A stretch of 64,000 nt of DNA, from positions 29,878,612 through 29,942,611 of the forward strand of contig OZ007569.1 of assembly GCA_963931925.1 (NCBI GenBank), written 5' to 3'. Both the position numbers and the translations under genes were made by a program. Shown one piece after another: positions 9,701 through 20,463 of this stretch. The stretch is from Onchidella celtica. Lineage: Eukaryota; Mollusca; Gastropoda; Systellommatophora; Onchidiidae. The notes below the pieces were generated by a model that searched no databases, was not told the origin of the DNA, and worked only from the letters and a program-made list of their open reading frames with translations. Position 1 is the stretch's first letter; each line of letters begins with the position of its first letter.

Positions 9701-12700
9701 CAAAAAGCTTAAACTTTACGGTTTGTTATATAAAAAAGAATAGTAACACTTCCCTGACGTTTATCACTGTGGCAATGTTCAAAGTTTAAACAATCAATTA
9801 CCCAAGATTAAAAGTGATTAAATTCAAGGTTTCAAACTGCAGCTCCAATTAAGTGCAAATTCTAAGTATGTTCTACTGGACAAACGAATAGGTTTGCATC
9901 TTAATTATCAAGTTCCATTTCAGCAAACAAATGAATCTGTATAATCTGAACATCTTATTGGATTCTTTAGATTTGTAAAGGAGTTGCCCAAAACTACATA
10001 TGTGAGGCACTCAAGGGAAATGGTCCACATTGCCAATATTTTCAAACTTGAGTTAAGGATTTAATGTTAAAAAACAAACTGTCTTGAGAAGAATGCACTT
10101 TATTTCATGCAAAAATGCTGAAAATTGACCAAGTTATGCCTATTTCAAGTTGGTAAGGTAGAAAAAGTCACCTTTGAGAAAAACGACTCTGAAGTCCACG
10201 TAAATTCAAAAAGACCGTTATATTGGATCAGAAAAAAAAAAGAGAAAAAAAAAAACAAAACATTATTTATAGGGGAAATTAATTAAAATCCTTTTGTCCA
10301 GGCATAAAGCAATGATTGAGAATCTATTTATGCTGAAAACTGGTATAGGACTGGTAAGTCTCTATCCACCTATTTTTGGCTCTATCTGGAAAGTGCTGAG
10401 CGTGACATGTGGACCATTTCCCTAGAGTGCCTCATATACATTAAATGATCACCATGCCAACTGTAAATGTTTGTTAATTCCTATTCTTTTATAGGACCCA
10501 AAATGAAAAAAAGTTACATGCAAAGACTAATAGAACTTATTGTTAGACCACAATTCCTTACAGAACACACAAATGACAGAAAGAGAGGCGATGAATGAAA
10601 TTTCATTCATACTATTTGATTTTACTCGACAAAAATGCACCTCCTTTTTGTGGCTAAAAAAATCCTATACATAACTGAAGACTCAATTTTATCCAAAATC
10701 CAAAATTTTATCCAAGTCATTTATCAATGAAAATTGAGGTGGTCCACAAAATTTCACAATTTTTGGTCCTACAGTCACACAGTTTTAGGTCCTTACATGT
10801 TCATCTTTTATCTCTGTTATAGATTGACATACCCAGAGGCAGAATCTGTTAAGAATGATCTGAACTAATGTCAATACATACACACTGCTACAGACAAAAA
10901 AACCCATCTACGCACAAATTTTTCTTATTAACCTTTTCACATCAACCCGCACCTATCACTATCAGGGTGCGGGCTGTTTTACAACCCATTGATGTACCAG
11001 TCGCCCATGAGATGCGGCTACTCGCACACCCGTTAGCTGCATCTCGCACCACCTGGGATAACGTGCTTTTCATAACACATACAGTTTTTGTTTTGTTAAC
11101 ATACGATTGTCAAATTATTCTTCTCTGAATAAGCTTTCCAATGATACCAAATATAAATTCAGCTTTATTAGAAGATTTAAAATGAATTTTCACTCTCAAA
11201 AAACAGTGCAATCCTAATATCTTGACATCAAAGGGACCGTCTAATTTGCACTAAGTGAAGAGAAAGTCGAAATAGCTGATTAGTGGTGGAAGAGAAAAAA
11301 ACAGGGTTCTGTTTTGTGAATCGAACAAAAAAAAATTACTCAGTCTGTAGTACTCTGTACTTTTACTGCCATTAGTGCAACATGCCCCCTCCCCTATCCC
11401 TCCCCGCCAGCACCGCCAAAAGAAATAAAGAGGTCTTATATGCGGGGAGTTGCGTGGGCATTATCGTTAGCGCAATAGTAGATCCAGTGCACGTGTTGTG
11501 CTCTGGTCAGGGGGAAATGTGTCGATACAAGAGGAAAGAATGGAATAACACATCGAGTTACTGGGAAATATTTAGTGGCATTAAAGAAGGAACAGATTGG
11601 GACTTAAAATTGTGTTGAGTTACCCAGAATGTCGTTAAAAGCCATGTCGAGATAAGTGGATTGGACTGTAGTGCATTCACAAATAATAGCCACTGTAAAG
11701 AAGGAACGTACAGTGGGCATGCAAGAGCTGAGAACTCTGCGATGTGAAAAGGTTAACTGGTTAGACATCCAAACTAACTATGAAGTCCTATTTTCTACCT
11801 GTCGTTGTACAACCAGGCAACAAATTCTGTGGAATTCCAGTAGGTGTCTAATGCCATCCACTGGCCATCTGACCAGATCAAATCAGGTTTGTAAGTATTG
11901 ACCAGTTCATAGAGTTCTGGCATAGTTTTATCCTGAGAAAAGAGGGATACTAAAATGAAATGCTATCATTAATGTTAATTCCCATACTTTGCCTCTAAAG
12001 TCAGTATCATCAAAGATACTAGATACTATAAGATGAGACAGTTAGCTCATTTAGTGTGCAAAGATTTCGCACAGCAACCTAGCGGAAGTCATGAATAATG
12101 CCATATTTTACAAAGCCAAACATGGAAAATATTGAATTTTGTTCACTGTTCAGCTTTCACTGTAGGCCTTGAATGACATCACTTATTTTGTAATGATAAC
12201 TTCAACCGCTGTGCTATGGCTTTTTTTTTAAAAAAAAATTGCAGTAGCAATATAACAAATCAGTCCCTTTAATTTATCATTATATCAAGTATTCTCTTCA
12301 TACAATGGGCCATGCAAACCGCATACACAATTTTTTCAGAAGTGTGAAGAAGGGAGTGTCTCATCTTATCGTTTCTAGTATCTTTGGTATTGTACAGTAA
12401 GTTACGGGATGGGCTTGATTCAGGATAGCTCAAGGTAGGTTTCAAAATGCCTAGATAAAAAACTAATACAAGTTAAAACCACAAAATAAAATATTTGTAT
12501 AGTCTTACTCCCATTCTGGTATCTTTCATCATGCATATGAAACGTAACAAAAATATTGCCAGTGTAAACTGTTATTGTGTAATGTTTTTCACATACACTT
12601 GACATAGAAATTTGAAGATAATCTGGAGCCTTTGCGACTATTGTTTAGAATATGAATTTTACCAAGTTTTCATCATAATTAACATTCACAGAGAAAATGA

Positions 12701-15700
12701 TATGCAGTCCATGTGAAAAGATTTGGGTTCTATGACTTAACTGACAAAAAAAATATGAATATTGTCACTGCATTTACCACAATCCATCTGTTACTTCAAA
12801 AGTCACTGATTTTTCTTTGAAAATATTCACATAGTCACAGAACCAACATCATATAGTTATTGGAAGTTCATTAATTGCTGTGATGCTCATTTATAAGTGA
12901 TTATTAAATGAACGAGTGACTCCACAATCATGATCTCTCCAATGCCACTGGTTTGAACCCCGCCAGCAACCCTAGATCAAGTACTTAGGACTGACTTCAA
13001 GTTTGCTCATAGGATTAGGAATAACATCACTCTGACATTGGTCTGGTGGTTTCCCTACAGTAACAATCCTACAAAACTCCTACACAAATCTACATCAGAT
13101 TGACACAGGGACGCTGGCTTGGAATTTTCTTCTCTTCATGTTTCACTATGGACAAATCTCACATTTCAAAGTAATCATACCCTAACAAAGTCCTGAGTGG
13201 TAAAATTGTTGGCTTGATCTTGCAAGAACAGTGGGTTGAAGAACTCAAAAAGGGAATGGTAGGTTCCAAATTTGAGATTTTTCTTGCGCACGGCAGTTGC
13301 AAGATCACCTGGCAAAAGAAATGACACACCACGTTCATTATGTAGGCAACCATTTTGTACTGACTTAATTCAAGAGCATTTATTGTTTGCCATTGCGTCT
13401 TAAAATTACTGACAACAACTTCAGTAGAGAATATGACCACTTGCCACAATAGTGACAACAGTAATACAATATACTGCTTTGAGTTGAGCACCATATTTCA
13501 ACCGTAACTTATCAATAAAAAATAATTAGCAGCTGCTGTTATTTGTTAAGTAAAATTAGTAGTCTAGGTAACATAATGTGCATTTGCTCAGTGTCCACCG
13601 CAATTCACTTTCATGACATAATCAAAATGCAGTACAGAAAAAGGGAGTAGGAGGGGGGGTGTGGGGAGGGGAGGGAGAGAGAAAATGGTCGTATTTTATA
13701 TAGTTCAATGTTAGAAGCAAACAATGAGTAATTAATCTTTATTTCCAGAATGAAAATAAAAGAAATTACACAAGCTTTCCTTCAGGAACCACCTTCATGA
13801 TCATCAGGTTAGAAACTGTAATACAATGAAACAATTTAAAAAAAAAATGAAACAAAAAAACAACAAACAATTTACTGAATAAAAACCACCCATTTAGCTG
13901 TTGCTGATCATTGCCCATTCAGTAATCTGACTCATGACTGACCTACTAAGTCTCTCTTTGGTCCAACATCCATGGAATTCCAGTTCCAGGAGTACTTGGT
14001 GGGCCAGTTACAGAAACCTTCATGATGTTTTGTAGTCAACACAACATATCTAAGAAAAATGAATACATTTAATTATTTAATAAAAATTAGTGGCGGGAGT
14101 ATTACATCTGGAGCAATTTGGCCACTTTTTTTTTTTGCTCAATGCAGCAGCCTGAACTTACAGTTTCAGAAATTATAAAATTACAATTTTCTTAGGTGTC
14201 AAAACCCAATCACTTCTGTATCGAACTATTGCGTTCACTGAAGTTTCAGACAATCTCTTAAAAATGTTGCTACGATGGTAAAATACAATGAACATTTTTT
14301 AGTTCCCTTCCATAAGCCCTGTGCATGGGAGACTGTACTTAACATGTGTTCAGCTTGAAAATTAATAGGGGTAGGGCTGATAGAAAAGAAAAGATTGGGG
14401 AGCAAGAAGAGGGAAGATAGAATATAGAAAACACAGCTGATCAAAACAAGGACTAGAGAGTAAGGGTGAGTAGAAATCCAATTTTTGTACTGGCACAATG
14501 AAATCACAGGTTCTCTAATAGTAGTAATTTGAAACAGATTTATCAATCTTCATTTTGAAAACTAAAAAGTTCAGTGAACAAAAGCCAATTCTATACATTC
14601 AAAATTAATTTCTTAAAGACAGATGATGGTAGTTTTGGCGAAATGGTCAGATATTTTGAGATTCTACAGCAGAACATTGTTCTATAGCATAGTAACTGTC
14701 TCATTCTAGGAATGGCAATTTTTAAGGCTAACAGCATCAAATCAAGCTGAAAGGAATCCCCACTAAAATTTACAATCTGCAGCCTTGCTACAGATGTCAG
14801 ATCTCATATGATGAACCACAACACCATGCTTTCCTCTCTTGGCAGAGAAATCATGTTATAAATCAAATACGTGTCAAATATAGCCTGTCAAGCGCATTAA
14901 TGATTGGATGTTCCTGTTTCTGTTTATAAAACTATCAGGGAAAAGTGCACCCACACCCAGGCATACTCGGAACAGGTAAAATGTCAAAAACAGATGCAAA
15001 AGTGAATGCTCGATTTGAAAATTGTGAACCAAACGAAGCTAAAAAAATATTTCGAATTTGGCCAAGTATAAAATAGCCATGAATGAAATATATAATTCAA
15101 AAGGCACCATTTGCGACCAATAGGAACCTACACAAAAAGTTTCCAACAGGTGCACACTTCACTGCATAGAGTCAGAAAAATCTGCAAGTTTTTAAAAATT
15201 TATAAAAATATAAGCTAGTTTTAATCTTAAAACTTGCAGAAGAACATGTATCCTTGTCAACTTATAAATAATGTTGTTTGTTACTTTGGAAAGCATTGTA
15301 AAATGGGAGCAACTCACGAATTCATTGGGAATTACATGAAATTTAGATGGGTCTGCTTATAAATGAATCCTTTTTAGAACCCCATTATTTTATTAGCACT
15401 ATTTAGTGGACATCATGAATGTAAAATAATATTTGCTGTCATGTTACTCGTCAGAAAATCCAACAGATGAACTTCAGTTATCACTGAAGAAGTTAAGATG
15501 GTAAATTTAACTTACTGAGCTCCTGATGCTTTGAAAATATCTGCCCACTCATCAGGGTTGTAGAATTCTGCTGTAAACATAGGTGCAAAATCTGCATAGG
15601 TGAAATCAGGCTTGTAGTTTTTTTTCATGAACTCTACCACAGATGAAAGTGGTTTTGCCCCCTTCCAATAGTCCCAGAACCATGCACCAACATAACTTGG

Positions 15701-15983
15701 AACAGAAAACACTCCCCAGTGGAGAAAAATTCCAATTTTAGCATCATCATACCATTGTGGTATTGGTCTGTTATCAAGCGATTCCCAGTTTGGCTCATAT
15801 CGCTGCACTTTCCTGTTTGGCTCATCATATTCATACCTCTGCACTTTCACTGACTCCTCTACCATTTGCTCTTCAATTTCTATCTTGAAGGTTCTTACAT
15901 CATTATGTGTAAAGACACAACCTGGCACACTGGCTAGGATGGTCACAACCATAATGAACATGATTAAGCTTGTCATTCTTGAT
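6543..15983 (-). CDS. Tissue alpha-L-fucosidase (GH29), seven exons seen, 3' end outside window
   Basis: Lysosomal or secreted glycosidase that removes terminal alpha-L-fucose from glycoproteins and glycolipids. Seven exons join with consistent GT-AG splice sites and phases into 410 codons plus two bases: 15516-15983 (ATG at 15976), 13943-14049, 13181-13308, 11799-11932, 9253-9350, 8714-8846 and 6543-6713. Residues 1-20 form a hydrophobic signal peptide. GH29 motifs seen include [12 protein letters not shown] (84-95), [11 protein letters not shown] (160-170), [21 protein letters not shown] with Asp 254 as the family nucleophile, INDRWG, and [15 protein letters not shown]. Family members are about 450-470 residues, so roughly 90 C-terminal residues are missing. 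No exon for them is seen between 5888 and 6542, so they should lie left of the LTR retrotransposon unless that insertion destroyed the gene. An odd feature is a tandem KVQRYE repeat at residues 44-61. Confidence 0.93.
6714..8713. other. Fucosidase intron 6, AT-rich
   Basis: No gene is recognised. A 220-codon minus-strand frame at 6786-7448 is open, but it has no ATG-associated gene structure and no family resemblance that I can see. Confidence 0.6.
8714..8846 (-). CDS. Fucosidase exon 6
   Basis: Encodes [20 protein letters not shown] and then [24 protein letters not shown], aligning with the human SIDKFSWGYRRD region. The acceptor is TTTGCAG and the donor GTGGGA. Phases fit both neighbours. 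Confidence 0.9.
8847..10927. other. Fucosidase introns 5 and part of 4
   Basis: Apart from the exon at 9253-9350, nothing is recognised. The sequence is AT-rich with short A-runs and a (CAA)n stretch near 8947. Confidence 0.6.
9253..9350 (-). CDS. Fucosidase exon 5
   Basis: Encodes [20 protein letters not shown] and then [13 protein letters not shown], the family's conserved ND-RWG and GGY segments. The acceptor is CTACAG and the donor GTAAGT. Confidence 0.92.
10928..11756. mobile_element. piggyBac-like non-autonomous element with TTAA target duplications
   Basis: The left end TTAACCTTTTCACATC (10928-10943) is the exact reverse complement of the right end (11741-11756). TTAA at both outer edges is the hallmark target duplication of piggyBac transposons, and the inner 12 bp form a terminal inverted repeat. 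The 821-bp interior has no transposase ORF. It also has two small hairpins just inside the left end (CCCGCAC/GTGCGGG and GAGATGC/GCATCTC). It lies in fucosidase intron 4, 42 bases past the donor. Confidence 0.75.
11799..11932 (-). CDS. Fucosidase exon 4 (catalytic nucleophile)
   Basis: Encodes [20 protein letters not shown] and then [24 protein letters not shown]. The Asp of WSDG is the nucleophile position established for GH29. The acceptor is TTTCTCAG and the donor GTAGAA. A piggyBac-like element begins only 42 bases downstream of the exon end. Confidence 0.93.
12900..13110 (+). repeat. Possible tRNA-derived SINE remnant
   Basis: Contains GGTTTGAACCCC near 12950, matching the pol III B-box consensus, followed by a non-tRNA tail with GGTCTGGTGGTTTCCC. 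The A-box side is degenerate. It lies in fucosidase intron 3. Confidence 0.35.
13181..13308 (-). CDS. Fucosidase exon 3
   Basis: Encodes [20 protein letters not shown] and then [23 protein letters not shown]. The acceptor is TTTTGCCAG and the donor GTATGA. It ends in phase 0. Confidence 0.92.
13943..14049 (-). CDS. Fucosidase exon 2 (KHHEGF motif)
   Basis: Encodes [20 protein letters not shown] and then [15 protein letters not shown]. The acceptor is CTTAG. The donor reads GTCAGT after TTAGTAG. Phases match the flanking exons. The exon is too short to stand out as an ORF. Confidence 0.92.
14088..14525 (-). repeat. Unnamed ~440-bp interspersed repeat, copy 1
   Basis: The reverse complement aligns over its whole length with 32351-32790, and part aligns with 36590-36830. 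Shared blocks include AAAAATTGGATTTCTACT, GAGCAAAAAAA before GGCCA, and the terminal ATACTCCC stretch. There is no ORF. It lies in the first visible fucosidase intron. Confidence 0.7.
14526..15515. other. Remainder of fucosidase intron 1
   Basis: Nothing recognised beyond AT-rich intron sequence. Confidence 0.5.
15516..15983 (-). CDS. Fucosidase exon 1 of those seen (signal peptide and N-terminal GH29)
   Basis: A minus-strand acceptor (TTTGTTTCAG) sits seven bases before the ATG at 15976, so a non-coding 5' exon probably lies upstream. A longer ORF from 16006 would read through that acceptor and is less likely. The exon encodes the signal peptide, the duplicated KVQRYE segment and the HWGVFS motif, and ends at donor GTAAGT after GGAGCTCA (phase 2). 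Confidence 0.9.
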
Positions 15984-17491
15984 CTGAAACAAAACAAAAA
16001 CAGCAAATCTTAAGTTACTATTACTAAATACTACAGACCAAAATTGACTAGACATCTAATACAATTATCAGAAATGAAGCCTGGTCCCCTTGCCATCTTG
16101 CATTTCTATTGCGCTGATTCAATACCATTTATTTGATGGCACTGCTCAATCTGTCTATGTAAATAAATAACGCTCACCCTGCGTGCGATGGCTTAAAGCC
16201 CACTGTCCGGTCAGTGACCTCACTCACAGAGAATCTTATCTGGGTCGCACTGACCCTTGCCGATGTACGATGACCATACTACCACTGTCCATGTGATTCG
16301 GTTTGTATTTGATCAGTATGGAAACAATTGCTTCTGAACTATGCCTTATACAATCACTCTTGATAATGAATTAACCAGCAAAACCTTTGTCTGTAAGTCT
16401 CTAACCAATGATCTGACTTATGATACCAAACCGACAGCTGTAGTTTTCCTGAGTACGAAGCAAGATAACTAGCCACGTCCCCCCAAGCCCTATACAAATG
16501 GTTTCATCTGATTGACACATGACTAATAAACCAATTGGGGCAAAGATCATTTCAGACCTTGTTTCTGATTGGTTCTTGGATACAGACAACTCTCGATGGT
16601 GGTCAGCTTGTGAGAAAATATATTGCAAATTTGTTGAGCAACAGTTTGCATGTCGATGTCGCACCTTCTGATAGTGTGGGGAGAGCCTTTGAAAGCTTAG
16701 TCGTGATTCCGACCACTGTTTCACTGGTTAACATGTCCTTGCCTTTGTTTCAGAAGAAATACAGTGAACAATAAGACGGTAGTTACATCTCAAAGAGGAC
16801 AGTGATCCAATGTGTGAAAATACGGCTTGTGCGTAGTGCGGTCAACTTGACACTGCTGTATTTGTACGCCCATGCAGAGTGAATGCATGAAAAGCCAATG
16901 CCGTATTTGTACGCCCTTTGCAGGGTGAGGGTCATGGCATAGACGGGAGGAGTAGCGGTACCATATGTGTTACACAACTGTAGTCGGACACATATATTTC
17001 ATACTCTTGAGTCCCGCATAAAACCACCCACTTTGAGGACTCACTTGCTGTGGGGGGGGGGGGGGGCGGGGGGCTGCCCCCCACTATAATACCTATAGTG
17101 TGACTTATATGGAACTCCTCCCACACTGACTGAAGCCTGCTTGAAATGTCCATCACAAGCACTAGATCTAATTTCTAATTTCTATCAAGATCTAGCACTG
17201 TCAAAAACCTGGAAATTTACAAATTCATGCATTTATACAGTTATGAACAAAGGGTTTTGAATTCCACGTCTGTCTACTTTAAATCTAGTCCAGTAAGCAT
17301 TGTGATTTAGGCTTCTTACTTCTTCATTTCTTGCAATCTTTTTTTACTTACAAAGTGAACTTTGGTAATATACCACTTGAACATGTATCCAAGTGCAGAC
17401 AATGCAAACAACTAGATCTAGATCTAGATCTAGAGACTAATCTAGTCCCTCTAGGTATAATGAATGTTGTTTTTTTTCAGTAAACGACATT
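15984..17491. other. Upstream region of the fucosidase gene
   Basis: Probably holds the fucosidase promoter and a 5' non-coding exon, which I cannot place. It contains a small tandem duplication (GCTGTATTTGTACGCCC near 16855 and GCCGTATTTGTACGCCC near 16900), a poly-G tract at about 17052-17075 and a GATCTA run near 17413-17440. Confidence 0.45.
17413..17440. repeat. AGATCT/CTAGAT simple repeat
   Basis: Tandem copies of the hexamer AGATCT and permutations. The same palindromic hexamer recurs at 17755-17865, 19020-19150 and 19430-19475, making this 2-kb block rich in it. Confidence 0.8.
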
Positions 17492-17499
17492 AAAATAAT

Positions 17500-17733
17500 G
17501 GAAGGTCTTCCGCCCGTCCGCGCCAGTCAAGAAAACACAACTACCCCAGCCCCTTTTCGCCTGATTAGTTAATCTGACTACCGCCCATTGATACAAACTG
17601 ACTAGACCTCACGCCCCCAGGTCCATCTGACCATTCCATGTATTGTGAGTTTAAATTGATAACAGTGACAATGTGTAACCGTGAGCTTTACTTAATAGCG
17701 GTAAAAATTATAGCGCGGACGGGCGGAAGACCC
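17500..17733. mobile_element. MITE, family 1, complete copy with 8-bp target duplication
   Basis: A perfect 20-bp terminal inverted repeat, GGTCTTCCGCCCGTCCGCGC at 17504-17523, is repeated in reverse complement at 17713-17732. The element is flanked on both sides by AAAATAAT (17492-17499 and 17734-17741). An 8-bp duplication is typical of hAT and a few other superfamilies. There is no ORF. Its interior is nearly identical to 19857-20068 and partly shared with 19194-19408. Confidence 0.88.
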
Positions 17734-17754
17734 AAAATAATATCCATACAGACA

Positions 17755-17865
17755 TAGATCTAGATAGATCTGTAAGTGTAAGTAGATCTACTACTAGTAG
17801 GCCTACTAGATCTAGATCTAGATTCTAGATCTATATTATATCTACTATCTAGATCAGGCCTTTGG
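17755..17865. repeat. GATCTA-rich simple repeat
   Basis: Irregular tandem GATCTA/TCTAGA runs, similar to those at 17413 and 19020. Confidence 0.75.
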
Positions 17866-17899
17866 AAGGCTCTGTTCTGGTGGACCTTGCCTCCGCCCT

Positions 17900-17957
17900 A
17901 TTCACCCGTTCAAAATGAAACTGTCGGTAAATAATCCAGGATGTCTGATATATTCAG
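17900..17957 (+). other. Possible first exon upstream of the ASB gene
   Basis: A short segment with ATG at 17915 ends at a strong donor (ATTCAG then GTGAGT). Joined to the exon at 23072 its frame does not match the ankyrin frame, so if it is used it is more likely 5' untranslated. This is weak and depends only on the donor. Confidence 0.2.
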
Positions 17958-19019
17958 GTGAGTTTGAGGTCTCTGTTTTGGCAGATTCAATGCTCTTGGC
18001 ATTTTTACTGTTAATACTTACACTATCAGTTTGCGGCATAGAAAATTACTTCCTATTTTTATGGACAGCGGTCACGAGCGGTCACATGATTTTCTAGTCA
18101 CATGATTTCGTTTTCTTTTCTATTGATACGGCTAAGCTCTAAAAACCCCGTACGAAATTACTCTCTTTAGTGGTAGAGAATTGTATTCAAATGGGTAAAA
18201 AAAAAACAAACCAAAAGCATTCTATTTAAATAACAGTAGAAAAAGGTGCCAACAACCTTAGACTAAGGCCCAAAGAAACAAAAAGACCCTAAGCCATAAT
18301 GCAATTTCAAAACATCTCTTTGGTTCGTGTCCTGAGAGAGTGGGGGCGGGTACAAAGATTCAGCACTTTCATAGTAATACTCAATAAATAAATGTTGAAA
18401 AGTCCATACATTGTGCCTAATTAATCCCACAACTCTGATTCACTTTATGTATGCCTGCCTGTACAGGAAAGCGGTCTTTGTTTACGGAGGTAATGTCTAC
18501 TGTGTGGCTCAGTCAACATTAAATAGATACGAGACATCATTTAAAGATTTTTGCCAGTTGGCATCAAAGAGTTTAGTTGGCATTCAAATGTCCCTTATCT
18601 TAGTTACTCCCAGGGACGGCTTCACAAACCATGTCATGAATTCTCAGATTTTGCCACTGATTTTTGAGCAATTTTGTTATAACATTTGTAAGAATTTATT
18701 GAGTACGATAACTGTCACTTGAAGTAATGGTAAATGACAACAATACCATGACGCTGTTTAGCGTAATGTACTTGTCATGAAATCTTGGAAAAGTTTAGCC
18801 AAACAGGGTTGTGGGTGATCAAGGCTAGTAGTACAGTCCATTGTTCATTCGAAAATATTTATTCTTGTAACAGGACTGCATTGTAATGATGTGAGAGCAG
18901 ACGTTGCTATCCTGAGGATACCAATGAAGAACGAGACGCAACGGCCAGCTTGAGGAAAAAGGTTGTCTTGTAGGCCTAAGTCATTGCCTCGAAGAAATTT
19001 TTAGTTTTTTTTCTTATAG
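17958..19019. other. Intergenic sequence
   Basis: No gene or repeat is recognised here. Confidence 0.4.
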
Positions 19020-19150
19020 GGCCTAGACTAGAATCTAGATCTCTAGATTCTAGATCTAGATTAGATAAAACAAAGCAAGCAGATCTCTTTGATCTAGACT
19101 CTAGATGTAGATCTAGATTTAGTTTACCCTTAACCCAGATCTAGATCTCT
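19020..19150. repeat. GATCTA-rich simple repeat
   Basis: Long run of TCTAGATC permutations interrupted by short unique words. It sits directly left of the family 1 MITE at 19194. Confidence 0.75.
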
Positions 19151-19193
19151 AGATCAAAATCCACAGAAAATTTCGATAGGATGATAAAATGAG

Positions 19194-19408
19194 GGAAGGA
19201 GTTCCGTACTCGAGCGCCAAAGACCAGAAACTAACTAAAAGAGATGATACATAGCTACCCCGGGGGCTTTCCCTGATATGTCAATCTGACTACTGCCCAG
19301 ACGAACATCGGCCTATGGCCTCGATGATACAAACTGACTAGACCCTCACGTCGTTACTTATCAATCTGACAATCTGACAAAGTGGCGCTCGAGTAAGGTA
19401 CTCCTCCC
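19194..19408. mobile_element. MITE, family 1 variant, complete copy with 8-bp target duplication
   Basis: The ends GGAAGGAGTTCCGTACTCGA and, on the other strand, GGGAGGAGTACCTTACTCGA form an imperfect inverted repeat. Both continue into GCGCCA. The flanking duplications AAAATGAG (19186-19193 and 19409-19416) are identical. The interior shares the CAATCTGACTAC...GATACAAACTGACTAGAC block with 17500-17733 and 19857-20068, and the termini are diverged relatives of those copies. There is no ORF. Confidence 0.85.
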
Positions 19409-19429
19409 AAAATGAGAAAGTACTTAAAT

Positions 19430-19475
19430 TAGATCTAGGCCTAGATCTAGAGATCTAGTCTAGATCTAGATTTAA
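19430..19475. repeat. GATCTA-rich simple repeat
   Basis: Third cluster of the same hexamer, immediately right of the MITE at 19194-19408. Confidence 0.7.
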
Positions 19476-19609
19476 CTTATTTTAAAATGATCGAAATGCT
19501 TCAAAGCCTTTTATATTCGCAGACGTCTGGGAATAGGCCTATTCTTACGACTTATTCACAGATAGGGGTTTCTAGGTTTCGTGGTGTCTACTACATGGAA
19601 AAGTTCCTC

Positions 19610-19735
19610 CGGCCTACCGTGGCCTGCCGTGTCACAATGCCTAGCGTCTGCAGAAACTAGACTATATATCAGTCGGAGACTATGGGTTCAATCCCACTGT
19701 GACAGAGCTTTTATTATTTTCTTTTTAAACCTCGA
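19610..19735 (+). repeat. Possible tRNA-like SINE remnant
   Basis: Contains GGGTTCAATCCCACTG near 19685, a T-arm/B-box-like sequence, preceded by GACT...AGTC that could form an anticodon-like stem. The A box is not clear. Confidence 0.35.
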
Positions 19736-19856
19736 CTCTAGTAAAAAGTAGTAGGCCTACTGCTCATTATTAGGAATCATTTTGTTTCCTAAGGATTTGC
19801 AAAATTGATGTTGTGGAGAAACTGATCATTACTGACACTACTACTAGTGTGCACCA

Positions 19857-20068
19857 GTCCGCGCCAGTCAAGAAAACACAACTACCCCAGCCCCTTTTCG
19901 CCTGATTAGTCAATCTGACTACCGCCCATTGATACAAACTGACTAGACCCTCACGCCCCCAGGTCCATCTGACCATTCCAATGCAGGTTGTTTTTAAAGC
20001 GATATCTTAATCATATATTATGTTTGTTAACTTTTTGGTAAGTGGCGCGGACGGGGGGAAGACCTCCC
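19857..20068. mobile_element. MITE, family 1, copy truncated at the left terminus
   Basis: Nearly identical to 17517-17640 over the first ~120 bases (CGCGCCAGTCAAGAAAACAC and onward). It ends with GCGCGGACGGGGGGAAGACC, a one-mismatch copy of the family's right inverted repeat. The left repeat is lost beyond GTCCGCGCC and no target duplication is seen. Confidence 0.82.
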
Positions 20069-20463
20069 TCTTTTATTATTCCTATTCATTTTAGATTTAT
20101 TCCTTTCCATTAAATGGGATCTTTTAGTTTTAGTCAGTGTGAACTGAAAAATTTTCTCTCTCTTTGTCGTGACTCAGATCTATCCTGTATTTACTGAAAA
20201 TATATTTTAGGGGCGTTCTGCTTCAGCCATTTTTCATTTGTTTTACAGGTATATTAAAAATTACTTTTTTTGTTTGCATGGAAATAAAGTTCATTTTTAT
20301 CTGCTCTGTCTGACTTTCTCTGTGACTTCACACCAGACAAAAAAATCCTAGTCGCAATTTTATACTCTGGAACAAAGCAAGGATGATCAGAGGGGGGAAA
20401 AACTGAAAAAAAAAGTAACATTACTAATGAGTCCATTACTATTAATACTAACAACGACAACAA
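20069..20463. other. Intergenic sequence
   Basis: No feature is recognised. Confidence 0.4.

Noticed and set aside
11382..11618. 78-codon frame inside the piggyBac-like element
   Set aside because: Too short and without transposase motifs; probably chance.
15977..16006. Upstream ATG extending fucosidase by ten residues
   Set aside because: A good splice acceptor lies between it and the second ATG, and the hydrophobic signal peptide begins properly at the second ATG.
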